The notes below the pieces were generated by a model. That model was not told where the DNA came from, did not search any database, and was given only the letters and a program-made list of their open reading frames with translations. Below, piece after piece: positions 59,101 to 64,000 of a stretch of 64,000 nucleotides of DNA. Position 1 is the stretch's first letter. The number at the start of each line of letters is the position of its first letter. This DNA comes from Sabethes cyaneus (lineage: Eukaryota > Arthropoda > Insecta > Diptera > Culicidae). Both the position numbers and the translations under genes were made by a program. Location of the stretch: NCBI RefSeq assembly GCF_943734655.1, contig NC_071354.1, forward strand, positions 72,297,338 through 72,361,337, in the 5' to 3' direction.

Positions 59101-62100
59101 GGTCCACGAAACCATCGGCTTTCAGAGCTGATATTCGGCCCTGAGCCCCATTTAGTGGCATCATCCGCGACGTTCATCGCCGATCCGATCTTCCTCCATT
59201 CACTAACATCTGTCACAGTCAATATCTCACCAACTCGGAACCCCACATACTGATCATATCGGCGCTGGTCTGATTTAATCCATGCTAGAACGGTGTTGGA
59301 ATCCGACCATAGTACACGCTTCGTCACGGGAAGAGCGTGCATGGCTATTACGCTGTTAAGTAGGCGGGATCCCAGCACAGCCGCACGTAGTTCCAATCGT
59401 GGAACAGTCTGCATTTTCAACGGAGCTACCTTCGACTTCGCAGCTACAAGTCGAACATCTGGGCCTTGTGGTGTTTCAACCCAGAAATATACTGCACAGG
59501 CATAAGCAGACCTGCTTGCGTCCACAAATACGTGAACTTGTAGGGATGAATAGGTCTTCTCACAGCATTCACAAAATAGCATCTCGGGATCCGCAGACTA
59601 TTCAATTTGGGAACAAGATTAACCCTCAGCATGAATTTTCTAATTCCGTACATGCGAGTTTCGTGCCCTTAGAGAACAATCGGTCTAATTAGCGTTTTGT
59701 ACAGTGTGCACTTTGTACGGAGGCGCATATTATCCGACTACAAGTGTTTGTGAAGTCCATAGTAGACCAGACTTCCGCTAATAATACGCCTTTTAATCTC
59801 ACGGTTGGTATTATTGTCCTCTGTTGCCAGTGAGCCAAGGTATACAAACTCGTCGATTACCTTAATCTCATCCCCGTCCATTACCACGGTACTGCCCAAG
59901 CTGGTCCTGTCGCACTCGGTCCCACTCACCAGCATATACTTTGTTTTAGACGTAATTATCTTAGCCCAATCTTCTCTGCATCGCGTTTCAGTCTGGTGTA
60001 CTGATCTTTCACCGTCTCAAATGTTCTGCCGACAGCATTCACGTCGTCAACAAAGTAGATAAATCATCTTAAAACATCATCAAGCACAATGTTGAATATC
60101 AGGCAGGAAAGACCATCTCATTGTCGAAGTCCCCTACAAGATTCGAATGGGTCCGACAATCCACCCGAGATTCTCAGCCAGCACTGAATCCCATCCATCT
60201 AGCCATGTTAAGCCTAGTAAGCTTACCCGGAAAGCCGTTTCCGTCCAGATTTTTCCTTAGCTCTTGTCGGTTTACACTATCATATGCGGCTTTGAAATCA
60301 ATGAACAGGTGGTACGTGGGGACTCGTAATGCGCGGCACTTCTGGAGATTTGGTCCGTTGTAGACCGACCCTGCATGAAGCCGGCCTGATAACTTCCCAC
60401 AAATCTATTGGCTATTGGCGATAGTTGTTGGAAGATGACTTAAGACAGCACTTTGTAGGCGATAAGCTGGGTAGTGATTAGGCTTCGTACACAGATTACG
60501 TAACGCTTGGAGGGGAGGGAGGGGGGTCAAGTTTGCGTTACTTTTTGTTACATAGGGGGAGAGGGAGTCCGAAGAATAGTTACGTAATAAAATTATGAAT
60601 ACCAAAAAACAGCTGCAAAACGAAGAAAGGACGTGTTGATGGTGTGAAACAGTGAATTGATTAAGACTGATGGAGATTAAAATTCAAAATTCTAGTTTGT
60701 AGCTGATGCCCAGCTCGTGTGTATTGCCGCAGCCCTGGTAGATGATGTGACCATCCCTATGCGCAGCGGTTTTGTTGATCTTCAACAACCCGATTTTTGG
60801 TTTGACTTCTAGTAGATCAGCCGCTTATTAGCATATCTGGTATTTTATACTGCACGTTGCTGTTTATTAGCTTTTTGACTGCCTAACTGCATTAAATTGG
60901 CATCCAAAATTCTTTTCAAACTCTTCTTGTCGGTAATCAGCAGCAAATGAGCATTGTCAGTCAGCACTGTAAGAAGATTAGCAGTAAAGTAGCCGCATAT
61001 TTTGCCAAAGTAGTTTTTAAGTAGCATTTAAGGTGACTTAAATGCTTATTGGCTTACATTTGAATGGCATTGGTGATGCTTATAGGTTACCTATGATGTT
61101 TATTACACATTATTTCGGGTGCTCACGATGAAATTGGAAATAATTTCTCTATTTTTTGTGCATTTTCAGATTTATCATGATGGGCAGTGGGGCTTACTAC
61201 ATGCTGAACCTGCAGACCGACGACATCATTTACAACCCATTGCCACTGTATCACTCCGCGGGCGGAATGGTCGGTATGGGTTGCATCATGCTGTGCGGTT
61301 TGACCGCTGCCCTAAGGAAGAAGTTCTCAGCTTCAAACTTCTTCACGGATTGTATCAAGTACAATTGCACGGTAGGACGCGTCTCCTATACAATTTTTTT
61401 TATTGTGCTTAAGAACCCCATTATAAATTTCATTCGAAGGTTGCACAATATATCGGCGAAACTTGTCGGTTTGTGTTGTCCACTCCTGCAAAGCCAACCG
61501 ATACGCAGCACCATGTTCGTGTCATGTTCGGCAATGGGCTGAGGCCGCAAATCTGGACCCAGTTTGCGTCACGTTTCAGCGTCAAGCAGATAGCCGAGTT
61601 TTACGGTTCGACCGAGGGGAACTCGAATTTGAGTAAGTGTTTACTGAATACCGCCTTTCACTAGAGTAAATCAATCTAAAATTCCTTTTTTAATGTGATG
61701 TAGTGAACATCGACAACACAGTTGGAGCAGTTGGATTCGTGCCGGCATTTGCCCGAAGGTTATATCCTGTTACTTTAGTGCGGTAAAAATCAAATACGGC
61801 TGTGGGCCCTGAACCATATCTAATCGTCTATTGATAATCATTGTAGTTGTGAGGAAGAAACTGGAGAAGTTATTCGTAATGCTGATGGATTTTGCATCCG
61901 CTGCAAACCCGGCCAATCGGGAGTGTTTATCGGGAAAATTAACCTCAAAAATGCACTCAACTCGTTTGTTGGATACGCAGATAAAAAAGCGTCGGAGAAA
62001 AAGGTGCTACGAGATGTGTTTACCAAAGACGATATGTATTTTAATTCGGGTGACATTTTGGTAGAAGATTTATTCGGATATTATTACTTCAAAGATCGCA

Positions 62101-62635
62101 CTGGGGATACGTATAGGTAAGATCTTCTAGATGTAAATCTAACTAGAAAAGTTTTTAACTTTACTTATATAATTCAGATGGCGAGGAGAAAACGTTGCAA
62201 CATCCGAAGTTGAAGGAGTAATTACCAGTATAGTTGGGTTGAAGGACTGTGCCGTGTATGGAGTTGAAGTAAGAAGTCCTGACACCCATGCGACCGCCTC
62301 TTCTAATTAGGTATTTATTTTCGCAGATTCCGGAGGTTGAGGGTAAAGCAGGAATGGCGGCCATCGTAGACACCGAAGGGAAACTAGATGTGGAGCAGTT
62401 GGCCGTCGGAATACGCGCTTGCTTGCCACCCTATGCCCGGCCGCTGTTCATCCGAGTTTTATCGGAGCTTCCCATGACGACCACTTTCAAACTAAAGAAA
62501 CGTGACCTGCAGCTGGATGGCTATGATATCAGGAAAATTAAGGATCCCATTTATTTTCTGCAAGGTAATGGCACTTACCGGGTGTTTAGCCAAGCAGATT
62601 ATGACGTTGTGAGTAGTGGTAAGGGAAAATTCTAA
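40955..62635 (+). CDS. Fatp: Long-chain fatty acid transport protein / very-long-chain acyl-CoA synthetase (SLC27/FATP), 10 exons
   Basis: Exons: 40955-41151, 42393-42778, 43178-43279, 43747-43900, 61170-61371, 61440-61632, 61704-61782, 61847-62116, 62178-62268, 62327-62635. All introns are GT-AG and phases agree, giving 660 residues, close to the usual 620-680. Residues ~15-50 are hydrophobic (membrane anchor). The AMP-binding P-loop YIYTSGTTGMPKAA is at 261-274, the substrate-loop LPLYHSAGG follows, the adenine motif FYGSTEGN is at ~401-408, and the FATP/VLACS signature RTGDTYRWRGENVATSEVEG is at ~520-540. The enzyme couples uptake of long-chain fatty acids to CoA activation at membranes. 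Intron 4 (43901-61169, 17.3 kb) is filled with retrotransposons on the opposite strand. An AATAAA lies at 62710. Confidence 0.95.
41775..42180. repeat. Degenerate ACGATTTT tandem array in FATP intron 1
   Basis: ACGATTTT, ACAATTTT and ACGATCGTTTT variants repeat every ~8-11 bp for about 400 bp. No coding potential. Confidence 0.8.
42393..42778 (+). CDS. Fatp: FATP exon 2
   Basis: Contains TVVQIFEENAARHPAKLALI, then FGDMKQLSDRIG and the GLAKLGAVTALINTNLR block typical of the N-terminal AMP-binding domain. Donor GTAAGA. Confidence 0.95.
43178..43279 (+). CDS. Fatp: FATP exon 3
   Basis: 34 codons, AIAEVLDQEGVKGLPIFVYG and following; acceptor TTTTTAG, donor GTATGT. Confidence 0.88.
43747..43900 (+). 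CDS. Fatp: FATP exon 4 (AMP-binding P-loop)
   Basis: Carries YIYTSGTTGMPKAAVITNSR; acceptor TTGCAG, donor GTGAGT opening the 17.3-kb intron. Phase 2 matches exon 5. Confidence 0.95.
43901..44431. other. Start of FATP intron 4
   Basis: No element recognised before the MITE at 44432. Confidence 0.35.
44432..45482. mobile_element. ~1.05-kb DNA element with GGGGGATAAGTGCGATG-type ends
   Basis: The left end GTGGGGGATAAGTGCGATG is inverse to the right end CATCGCACTCTTACCCCCAGC. Inside, GGGGCAAAAGTGCGAA and its complement TTCGCACTTTTGCCCC variants recur near 44760-44800 and 45095-45150. No transposase ORF. A hAT-type MITE is nested at 44566-44688. The left limit is approximate. Confidence 0.6.
44566..44688. 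mobile_element. 123-bp hAT-type MITE with perfect 8-bp duplication
   Basis: CAGCGGTTCCCAA / TTGGGAACCGCTG inverted ends, flanked by ATCTGGAA at 44558-44565 and 44689-44696. Inner GGGGGTTCGCGAACCCCC palindrome. The ends resemble hAT-Charlie-type termini. Confidence 0.93.
46924..47062. mobile_element. 139-bp hairpin MITE in the foldback loop
   Basis: AGATAGAATTAACAAAA...GCGAATGTCGCAA and inverse TTGCGACATTCGC...TTTTGTTAATTCTATCT; arms ~55 bp. Confidence 0.75.
47115..47341. mobile_element. ~227-bp hairpin MITE in the foldback loop
   Basis: Arms ATCTGACAATGAGAGATT...CGTGTC and inverse GACACG...AATCTCTCATTGTCAGAT, continuing to TACGGCGA / TCGCCGTA. Confidence 0.75.
47673..48130. other. Non-coding stretch of FATP intron 4
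   Basis: No element recognised. Confidence 0.3.
48131..48645 (-). repeat. BEL2 3' LTR (left limit uncertain)
   Basis: On the minus strand the sequence runs from a PPT-like GGCGGGGGAA (48646-48655) into TGTGACGTCAAGTACCCC, the expected TG start of an LTR. Placement and AT-rich composition parallel the BEL1 LTR. The other end is near 48.13 kb but was not fixed, because no second LTR of this element is in the window. Confidence 0.5.
48656..48748 (-). pseudogene. BEL2 pol C-terminus, stranded left of the nested insertion
   Basis: The minus strand reads GVIRRPVVKRTILDVVEVGK from the insertion junction, homologous to GILRRPVSKLAVLEVQ of BEL1. It continues the KTTT reading that stops at 56973, so the two parts were once adjacent. 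Confidence 0.75.
48853..48857. repeat. BEL1 target-site duplication, left (GTATT)
   Basis: GTATT here and at 55936-55940; BEL/Pao elements typically duplicate 4-6 bp. Confidence 0.9.
48858..49423 (-). repeat. BEL1 3' LTR
   Basis: 566 bp, TGTTCCGG...GCGCAACA on the plus strand. It appears identical to 55370-55935 and overlaps the last 25 codons of the gag-pol ORF. Confidence 0.95.
49348..55347 (-). CDS. BEL1 gag-pol polyprotein (1999 aa) with N-terminal PHD finger
   Basis: One ORF from ATG 55347 to the stop inside the 3' LTR. Order: C4HC3 PHD finger (C20, C23, C35, C38, H43, C46, C60, C63 with W58); charged coiled coil ~75-125; Q/P-rich linker; Gag core from ~350 (PRDLPMFSGNPADWPIF); Cys/His region ~565-640 (CACCKKTGHRVTEC); aspartic protease-like region near 685 (FLDDGSSLSLVE); reverse transcriptase with YVDD near 1097; RNase H near 1285 (LHVFVDASE); integrase zinc domain ~1605-1635 (H..H..CRWC) and DDE core with D near 1669 (GIDLFGP), D near 1732 (SDNGTNF) and E near 1780 (GGAWERM). 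All catalytic motifs look intact, so it may be autonomous. Fused gag-pol without a frameshift is normal for BEL/Pao; the PHD finger is the odd part. Confidence 0.96.
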   Translation of the reverse strand: MEKQGQSDMHTPERNKANNCVNCDRPDEVDDMVQCDECKVWWHMSCAGVTKSVADRHWSCRNCMPLSVSSRTTTSSVRAARHRMKLQQLEEKQALETRHLAEKHKLEEEMTDLDEVASNRSRISARSSLRRVQQWQDECAEQTEGAPNLQSEEQVAASPVPQNTSRVPESTKDDKLPSPIVPDINKQPLNSTVKPKHVSGDQQQAVGAFPSAVPESTLIERQQQQQTGAFSTTVPAVRKVSDPTSNDDTQNPPVVQHGKQPVYQNEIHSLPPNYNNSFHQMMKQFGHLMPSATVSSFNSYSHPPETVPPLGTNTTLPYNINPTLPAGNIPLPPGFPPVEQFTPSPSQLAARQVMPRDLPMFSGNPADWPIFISSFMNTTLACGYNCAENLARLQRCLKGPAYQSVESRLLLPDSVPQVIDTLRLLYGRPELLVSALLDKVRSVPVPKAEKLETIIDFGMAVRSLCDHLEAAGQQDHLSNPTLLMELVEKLPTHTKMQWADYLQQHPVVNLKTFGEFMLGVITAISRVTMYTAGSSGPAKQKQKGSVNTHIDETEQMRVPARENERWCACCKKTGHRVTECATFRSYSVDNRWKFVQNNGLCRSCLNAHGRRSCRNATQCVIEECKYRHHPLLHSNRSSRDPDPAQDPSNAENHTHRLCDQSLLFRIIPVTIFGPRATIETFAFLDDGSSLSLVEHELVEQLGIDGWTKPLCLKWTGNVTRVESESKQVRITIRGATSQKKFTLNDVRTVKELTLPEQCLRYDELANRFRHLKGLPIVGYERAVPRLLIGVNNLSLTVPLQVKEGKKNEPVAVKTRLGWCVFGGSDRGTTHTLHYHACECVSDQDLNSLIRDYFALDDVGAKPLPQLESEEDKRARRIMEKTTFRVGDRFETGLLWRYDHVEFPDSYCMAVKRFECLERRMVRDPELAANLRKQIAEYQVKGYAHRATESELSRGDPKRVWYLPLGVVTNPRKPGKVRLIWDAAAKVDGISLNSMLLKGPDQLTSLPAVLSRFRQYRVGVSADIKEMFHQISIREQDRHSQRFLWRNNPKETLETFLMDVATFGSSSSPASAQFVKNKNAEEFANQFPRAVEAIVRNHYVDDFLDSFEDDKQAARVSNETRFIHQQGGFQLRNWLSNSADVLREMEEEDPQDSKSLCLNPTEGSDRVLGMLWLTVSDELQFAMKMKDEIQQVIDSAGRPTKRQLLKCLMGIFDPLGLLSVFLVHGKILLQDVWRAGLQWDEKVPDDIFDRWTKWTELFPKVRDLRIPRCYFAGANAQIYKFLELHVFVDASEVAFSAVAYFRVVKPSGEAECSLVAAKTKVAPLKPLSIPRLELQAAVLGTRLMSSVVESHTVEVKQCVLWSDSATVLAWLRADHRQYKQYVACRIGEMLSTTDVAQWRWVPSKLNPADAATKWGKCPCPAATDVWFTGPEYLSQPEEYWPKQRTSLIPPEEELRSCYVVQEHLIPGRVMEFNRFSKWRRLSRAVAYVHRFIDNLKRRLRGEEPEILHLTQEELKKAKNSLMRMVQWEVYPEEMIALSTERTELAKSSSLFKKSPAVDEFGVLRIDGRIGAAPHTQFDTRYPVILPRKHLVTELIVDDYHRALRHANSETVVNEIRQHFHIPRLRTVVKQVATACRWCKLIKATPKVPRMAPLPPARLASFVRPFTYTGIDLFGPLVVKVGRSAAKRWICLFTCLTTRAVHVEVAYSLSTPSSVKCITRFVSRRGSPAEIYSDNGTNFVGAARLLREQVEAIHDELAVTFTNTDTKWIFIPPAAPHMGGAWERMVRSIKTAMETAYYNNSKLDDEGLATLVVEAEAIVNKRPLTYLPLDAAETEALTPNHFLLGSSNGVLQPATAFTDPALALKSSWHQIQHQLDIFWKRWIREYLPMLTKRTKWFGEVKPLANGDLVLIVDDSLRNGWLRGRVLEAVAGKDGRIRQAVVQTTRGILRRPVSKLAVLEVQADGKTGSDDQCYGGENVAPGHPSSHKSTLADKVDAPRRAA
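49424..49434 (-). other. BEL1 polypurine tract
   Basis: The minus strand reads GGGGGGGAGAA immediately before the 3' LTR, the plus-strand DNA priming site. Confidence 0.85.
55370..55935 (-). repeat. BEL1 5' LTR
   Basis: 566 bp with TG...CA ends, followed on the right by GTATT. It should contain the promoter for the minus-strand transcript, which would run opposite to FATP. Confidence 0.95.
55936..55940. repeat. BEL1 target-site duplication, right (GTATT)
   Basis: Matches 48853-48857. Confidence 0.9.
56207..56300 (-). repeat. tRNA-like (Pol III A/B box) module, SINE-type
   Basis: The minus strand reads an A-box-like GGAGCAGTGGTATGCG and a B-box-like GAGTTCAAATCCC about 45 nt apart, resembling a tRNA body without a good acceptor stem. 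Confidence 0.45.
56405..56490 (+). repeat. tRNA-like (Pol III A/B box) module, opposite strand
   Basis: The plus strand reads an A-box-like TGGCGCAATGTATCAGG and a B box GGGTTCAAATCC. It is head-to-head with the 56207-56300 module. Confidence 0.45.
57073..57267. mobile_element. 195-bp hAT-type MITE inserted in BEL2
   Basis: CAGCCACGTAGCCAGAAGGG and inverse CTCTGGCTACGTGGCTG ends; perfect 8-bp duplication ACTGCACC at 57065-57072 and 57268-57275. Removing it with one duplication copy makes the BEL2 tail contiguous. Confidence 0.93.
57321..58334 (-). pseudogene. BEL2 integrase region
   Basis: 337 codons open. Zinc domain HRRFRHSNRETVVNQMRQHY and CVRCRVHRAC; catalytic core GVDYFGPVVVKVGRSNVKRW, SDNGRNFHGA and PHMDGAWERMVRSVKTAIG supply the two D and the E. 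The ORF stops soon after SRRSKWL, before the 3' domain. The element is broken upstream and downstream, so this is a relic despite its intact frame. Confidence 0.85.
58605..58925. mobile_element. AT-rich insert in BEL2, unidentified
   Basis: ~320 bp separating the RNase H and integrase-side readings of BEL2; many TATACG/CGTATA words, no ORF. Ends not resolved to the base. Confidence 0.5.
58929..59582 (-). pseudogene. BEL2 RNase H region
   Basis: LQVHVFVDASRSAYACAVYF, then VAAKSKVAPLKMQTVPRLEL and KRVLWSDSNTVLAWIKSD. Upstream the reading continues in another frame (PKLNSLRIPRCYFVNAV, 59653-59550), showing a frameshift. Confidence 0.82.
59652..60470 (-). pseudogene. RTE-clade fragment, copy 3
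   Basis: The minus strand reads VIDEFVYLGSLATEDNNTNR and SGTECDRTSLGSTVVMDGDE, homologous to 6414-6226 of copy 1 (about two thirds identical there), and further upstream an RT core in broken frames (GSYQAGFMQGRSTTDQI-type reading near 60345-60400). It covers only the middle of the RT and the start of the C-terminal domain. It abuts BEL2 at 59650. Confidence 0.78.
60471..61169. other. End of FATP intron 4
   Basis: No element recognised. A G-rich patch (GGGAGGGAGGGGGG) lies at about 60513-60526. The CATTTTCAG acceptor is at the right edge. Confidence 0.4.
61170..61371 (+). CDS. Fatp: FATP exon 5
   Basis: FIMMGSGAYYMLNLQTDDII then YNPLPLYHSAGGMVGMGC; joins exon 4 in phase 2 across 17.3 kb. Confidence 0.95.
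61440..61632 (+). CDS. Fatp: FATP exon 6
   Basis: HHVRVMFGNGLRPQIWTQFA and the FYGSTEGN adenylate motif; short 68-nt intron before it. Confidence 0.94.
61704..61782 (+). CDS. Fatp: FATP exon 7
   Basis: 79 nt, MNIDNTVGAVGFVPAFARRL; phases 1 and 2 match neighbours. Confidence 0.92.
61847..62116 (+). CDS. Fatp: FATP exon 8
   Basis: CKPGQSGVFIGKI, LRDVFTKDDMYFNSGDILVE and the start of the RTGDTYRW signature. Confidence 0.95.
62178..62268 (+). CDS. Fatp: FATP exon 9
   Basis: WRGENVATSEVEGVITSIVG; completes the FATP signature. Donor GTAAGA. Confidence 0.94.
62327..62635 (+). CDS. Fatp: FATP exon 10 (C-terminus)
   Basis: GKAGMAAIVDTEGKLDVEQL, TTTFKLKKRDLQLDGYD, ends SSGKGKF then TAA. The lysine-rich KLKKRDL segment holds the adenylation-domain lysine region. 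Confidence 0.95.
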   Translation: MPEVEGKAGMAAIVDTEGKLDVEQLAVGIRACLPPYARPLFIRVLSELPMTTTFKLKKRDLQLDGYDIRKIKDPIYFLQGNGTYRVFSQADYDVVSSGKGKF

Positions 62636-62709
62636 TTCTAACACACGCTAGTTGGAAGCAGCTGTACCACAGACTAACAGACGTAACACTGAAACCCCAT
62701 TCCATCGCC

Positions 62710-62715
62710 AATAAA
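62710..62715 (+). terminator. Fatp: FATP polyadenylation signal
   Basis: AATAAA 75 nt after the stop codon. Confidence 0.7.
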
Positions 62716-63224
62716 AACGATCATTTCAAATCTTCACTTAAGCCAAGACTCAAACAACAGTCGCTGCGCGAGAACACCGCTCCCCTGCGCTGGCGCTGTT
62801 GTCAGATAATATACAAGTAAATTTATAGCATTGATAACTTTATAGTAACTCACTCTGCGTAGCGCGAAGACGGCACCAGGTGATGCTAGTGTGTTTTCCA
62901 AGTTTTAGGGGTGTCATTGAAACGATGTTTTGTTAGAAAATTTGTTCGAGGTGTTACGTCTGTTAGTCTATGGCTGTACCATGCATCGAAAAGACATTTT
63001 TTGTCACAATGTTCAATTGACTGATAGATATTTTTTAGAACTAATCATGTTGAATAGCTTAAGAGTGATGATATTATTTTAACTAGAATAATTTATCTTT
63101 AACACAATTTTGTCTCCGCTATAGATGAACGTTTTGTCGTAATTAAAGCAATAATCGTAACGAAAATTTTTATTGAAACATTTTACCGAATTTCCCTTCG
63201 AACGGTCCTTATCGAAAGCATGAC
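62716..63224. other. Downstream of FATP
   Basis: No gene or repeat recognised. Confidence 0.35.
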
Positions 63225-63365
63225 TTGAGAAATAGTGCAAAGTGAACTTTTAGATGACTTTATGACGAGACTTGGCGAGACGTTAGTAGCTTCTTTACGA
63301 CTTTTTGATGATTTCTTGACTACTTATAGACGACTTATTGATAACTTTATAACGATTTTCAAACG
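63225..63365. repeat. Degenerate ACGACTTTA tandem array, left part
   Basis: GATGACTTTATGACGAGACTT-like words (ACGACTT, GACGACTTATTG) every ~10-12 bp. A complementary-strand version (AAGTCGTTAAAAAGTC) continues at 63915-64000. Confidence 0.6.
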
Positions 63366-63553
63366 TCGCCTTGAAGAATTGTTGGTTTGTTGAATTGTTG
63401 GAATTCTTCACTCTGATTTTCTTCAATTTTTAATTAATTTGAGTCATTCTCTTCGATTTAATTTGTTCTTCGTGACTTTTAGTATTATTTAATTTGTTTA
63501 ATTTGTTTAATTTAATCAGTTAAGTTGTGTTTTTTATCGACTGGATTCAATTG

Positions 63554-63659
63554 TAACTGTTAATATTCGGCAGGGCAGTCTTCGGAGAAATCTGCAAGAA
63601 ACTGCAGTCTTGATAATTTTCTCCGAAGACTGCCCTACCGAATACAGTTAATCAGTTAA
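63554..63659. mobile_element. 106-bp hairpin repeat
   Basis: TAACTGTTAATATTCGGC...TTCGGAGAAA and inverse TTTCTCCGAA...CGAATACAGTTA; arms ~37 bp. Confidence 0.75.
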
Positions 63660-63711
63660 TATAAAAAAGATCGAGAATGTAGATTTAGGAAGTTGATTCG
63701 CAAAAAGCAAA

Positions 63712-63908
63712 CTTTCTTGTTTTCATCGAATCCTGAAAATCAAAACTGCTTACTACATGTATAGGACAAGTTTTGGATAAACATATTTTTATGCATCGAA
63801 ACCGTAGGGTAAATATGGTTTTGATGCATGAAAATATGTTTTTCCAAAACTTGTCCTATATATGTAGTAACCAGTTTTGATTTTCAGGATTCAATGAAAA
63901 CAAGAAAG
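63712..63908. mobile_element. 197-bp near-perfect hairpin MITE
   Basis: Arms of about 90 bp from CTTTCTTGTTTTCAT inward to CATCGAAACC, with the inverse on the right to CAAGAAAG; loop only ~14 bp. Confidence 0.82.
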
Positions 63909-64000
63909 GTTGCTCAAGAAGTCGTTAAAAAGTCATTAAGAAGTCGTAAATTACCAAAAAATAGTCCTCAAAAAATTGTTAAGAACTCGTTAAGAGGTCG
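63909..64000. repeat. Degenerate AAGTCGTTAA tandem array (runs off window)
   Basis: AAGTCGTTAAAAAGTCATTAAG-type words every ~10-11 bp to the right edge. Confidence 0.6.

Larger units (their letters stand above)
56973..59650 (-). mobile_element. BEL2: older, broken BEL/Pao element (internal part)
   Basis: Minus-strand pol sequence: RNase H (59582-58929), a segment at 58600-58335 (TMAYVHRFI, later AELSLWKQAQKEVFASEM), integrase (58334-57321) and the tail GRVVKVIHGKDGRVRQAWVK near 57050-56973. The rest of its C-terminus and LTR lie at 48131-48748. It is related to BEL1 but clearly diverged. Interrupted by a hAT-type MITE and an AT-rich insert, and truncated at 59650 against an RTE fragment. Confidence 0.85.

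Overview
This is a eukaryotic nuclear window, almost certainly from a culicine mosquito (Aedes-type). The evidence is spliced genes with GT-AG introns, insect-type proteins (an insect ceramide phosphoethanolamine synthase and a fatty acid transport protein), and a dense load of RTE, LOA-like and BEL/Pao retrotransposons, hAT-type MITEs and microsatellites. The species call is inference; no database search was possible.

Genes, left to right. (1) Minus strand 1-675: 5' coding part of a ceramide phosphoethanolamine synthase (CPES), running off the left edge. (2) Minus strand 12649-12866: a single DEAH-box helicase exon of DHX35 type carrying the Walker A motif, with no companion exons recognised. 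(3) Minus strand 20278-20676: a peptidyl-tRNA hydrolase 2 protein (PTRH2). (4) Minus strand 20690-22247: a two-exon twin-CX9C protein of COA4 type, whose stop lies 13 nt upstream of the PTRH2 start. (5) Plus strand 40955-62635: a complete 10-exon, 660-residue fatty acid transport protein (FATP, SLC27 family) whose fourth intron is about 17.3 kb long.

Repeat landscape. From 676 to 20 kb there is an element bounded by 95-bp direct repeats (1983-3444), a 5'-truncated RTE copy with a 16-bp target duplication (5725-7588), a second decayed RTE copy (8079-10335) and LOA-like fragments. From 21 to 24 kb there are two inverted hAT-type MITEs. From 24.9 to 27.2 kb there is a composite element with about ten ~144-bp tandem units. 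From 31 to 39.6 kb there are hairpin MITEs, a pyrimidine-rich degenerate array, a ~300-bp (CA)n tract and a 1.6-kb TA-flanked pogo-like element.

FATP intron 4 is a stack of nested insertions. An old BEL/Pao element (BEL2) was split by a DNA element with ACCCAAG termini, and that element was in turn split by a young, apparently intact BEL/Pao element (BEL1, 48858-55935). BEL1 has 566-bp LTRs that look identical, a GTATT target duplication and an uninterrupted 1999-codon gag-pol ORF whose product begins with a PHD finger. BEL2 was separately hit by a 195-bp hAT-type MITE and by an unidentified AT-rich insert, and it abuts a further RTE fragment.

The host genes do not form one pathway. CPES and FATP both concern lipids, and COA4/PTRH2 may be co-transcribed. 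No new multi-gene system was found. The best leads are the possible COA4-PTRH2 dicistron, the PHD-bearing intact BEL element, the layered insertion history of the FATP intron, and several unnamed repeat families.
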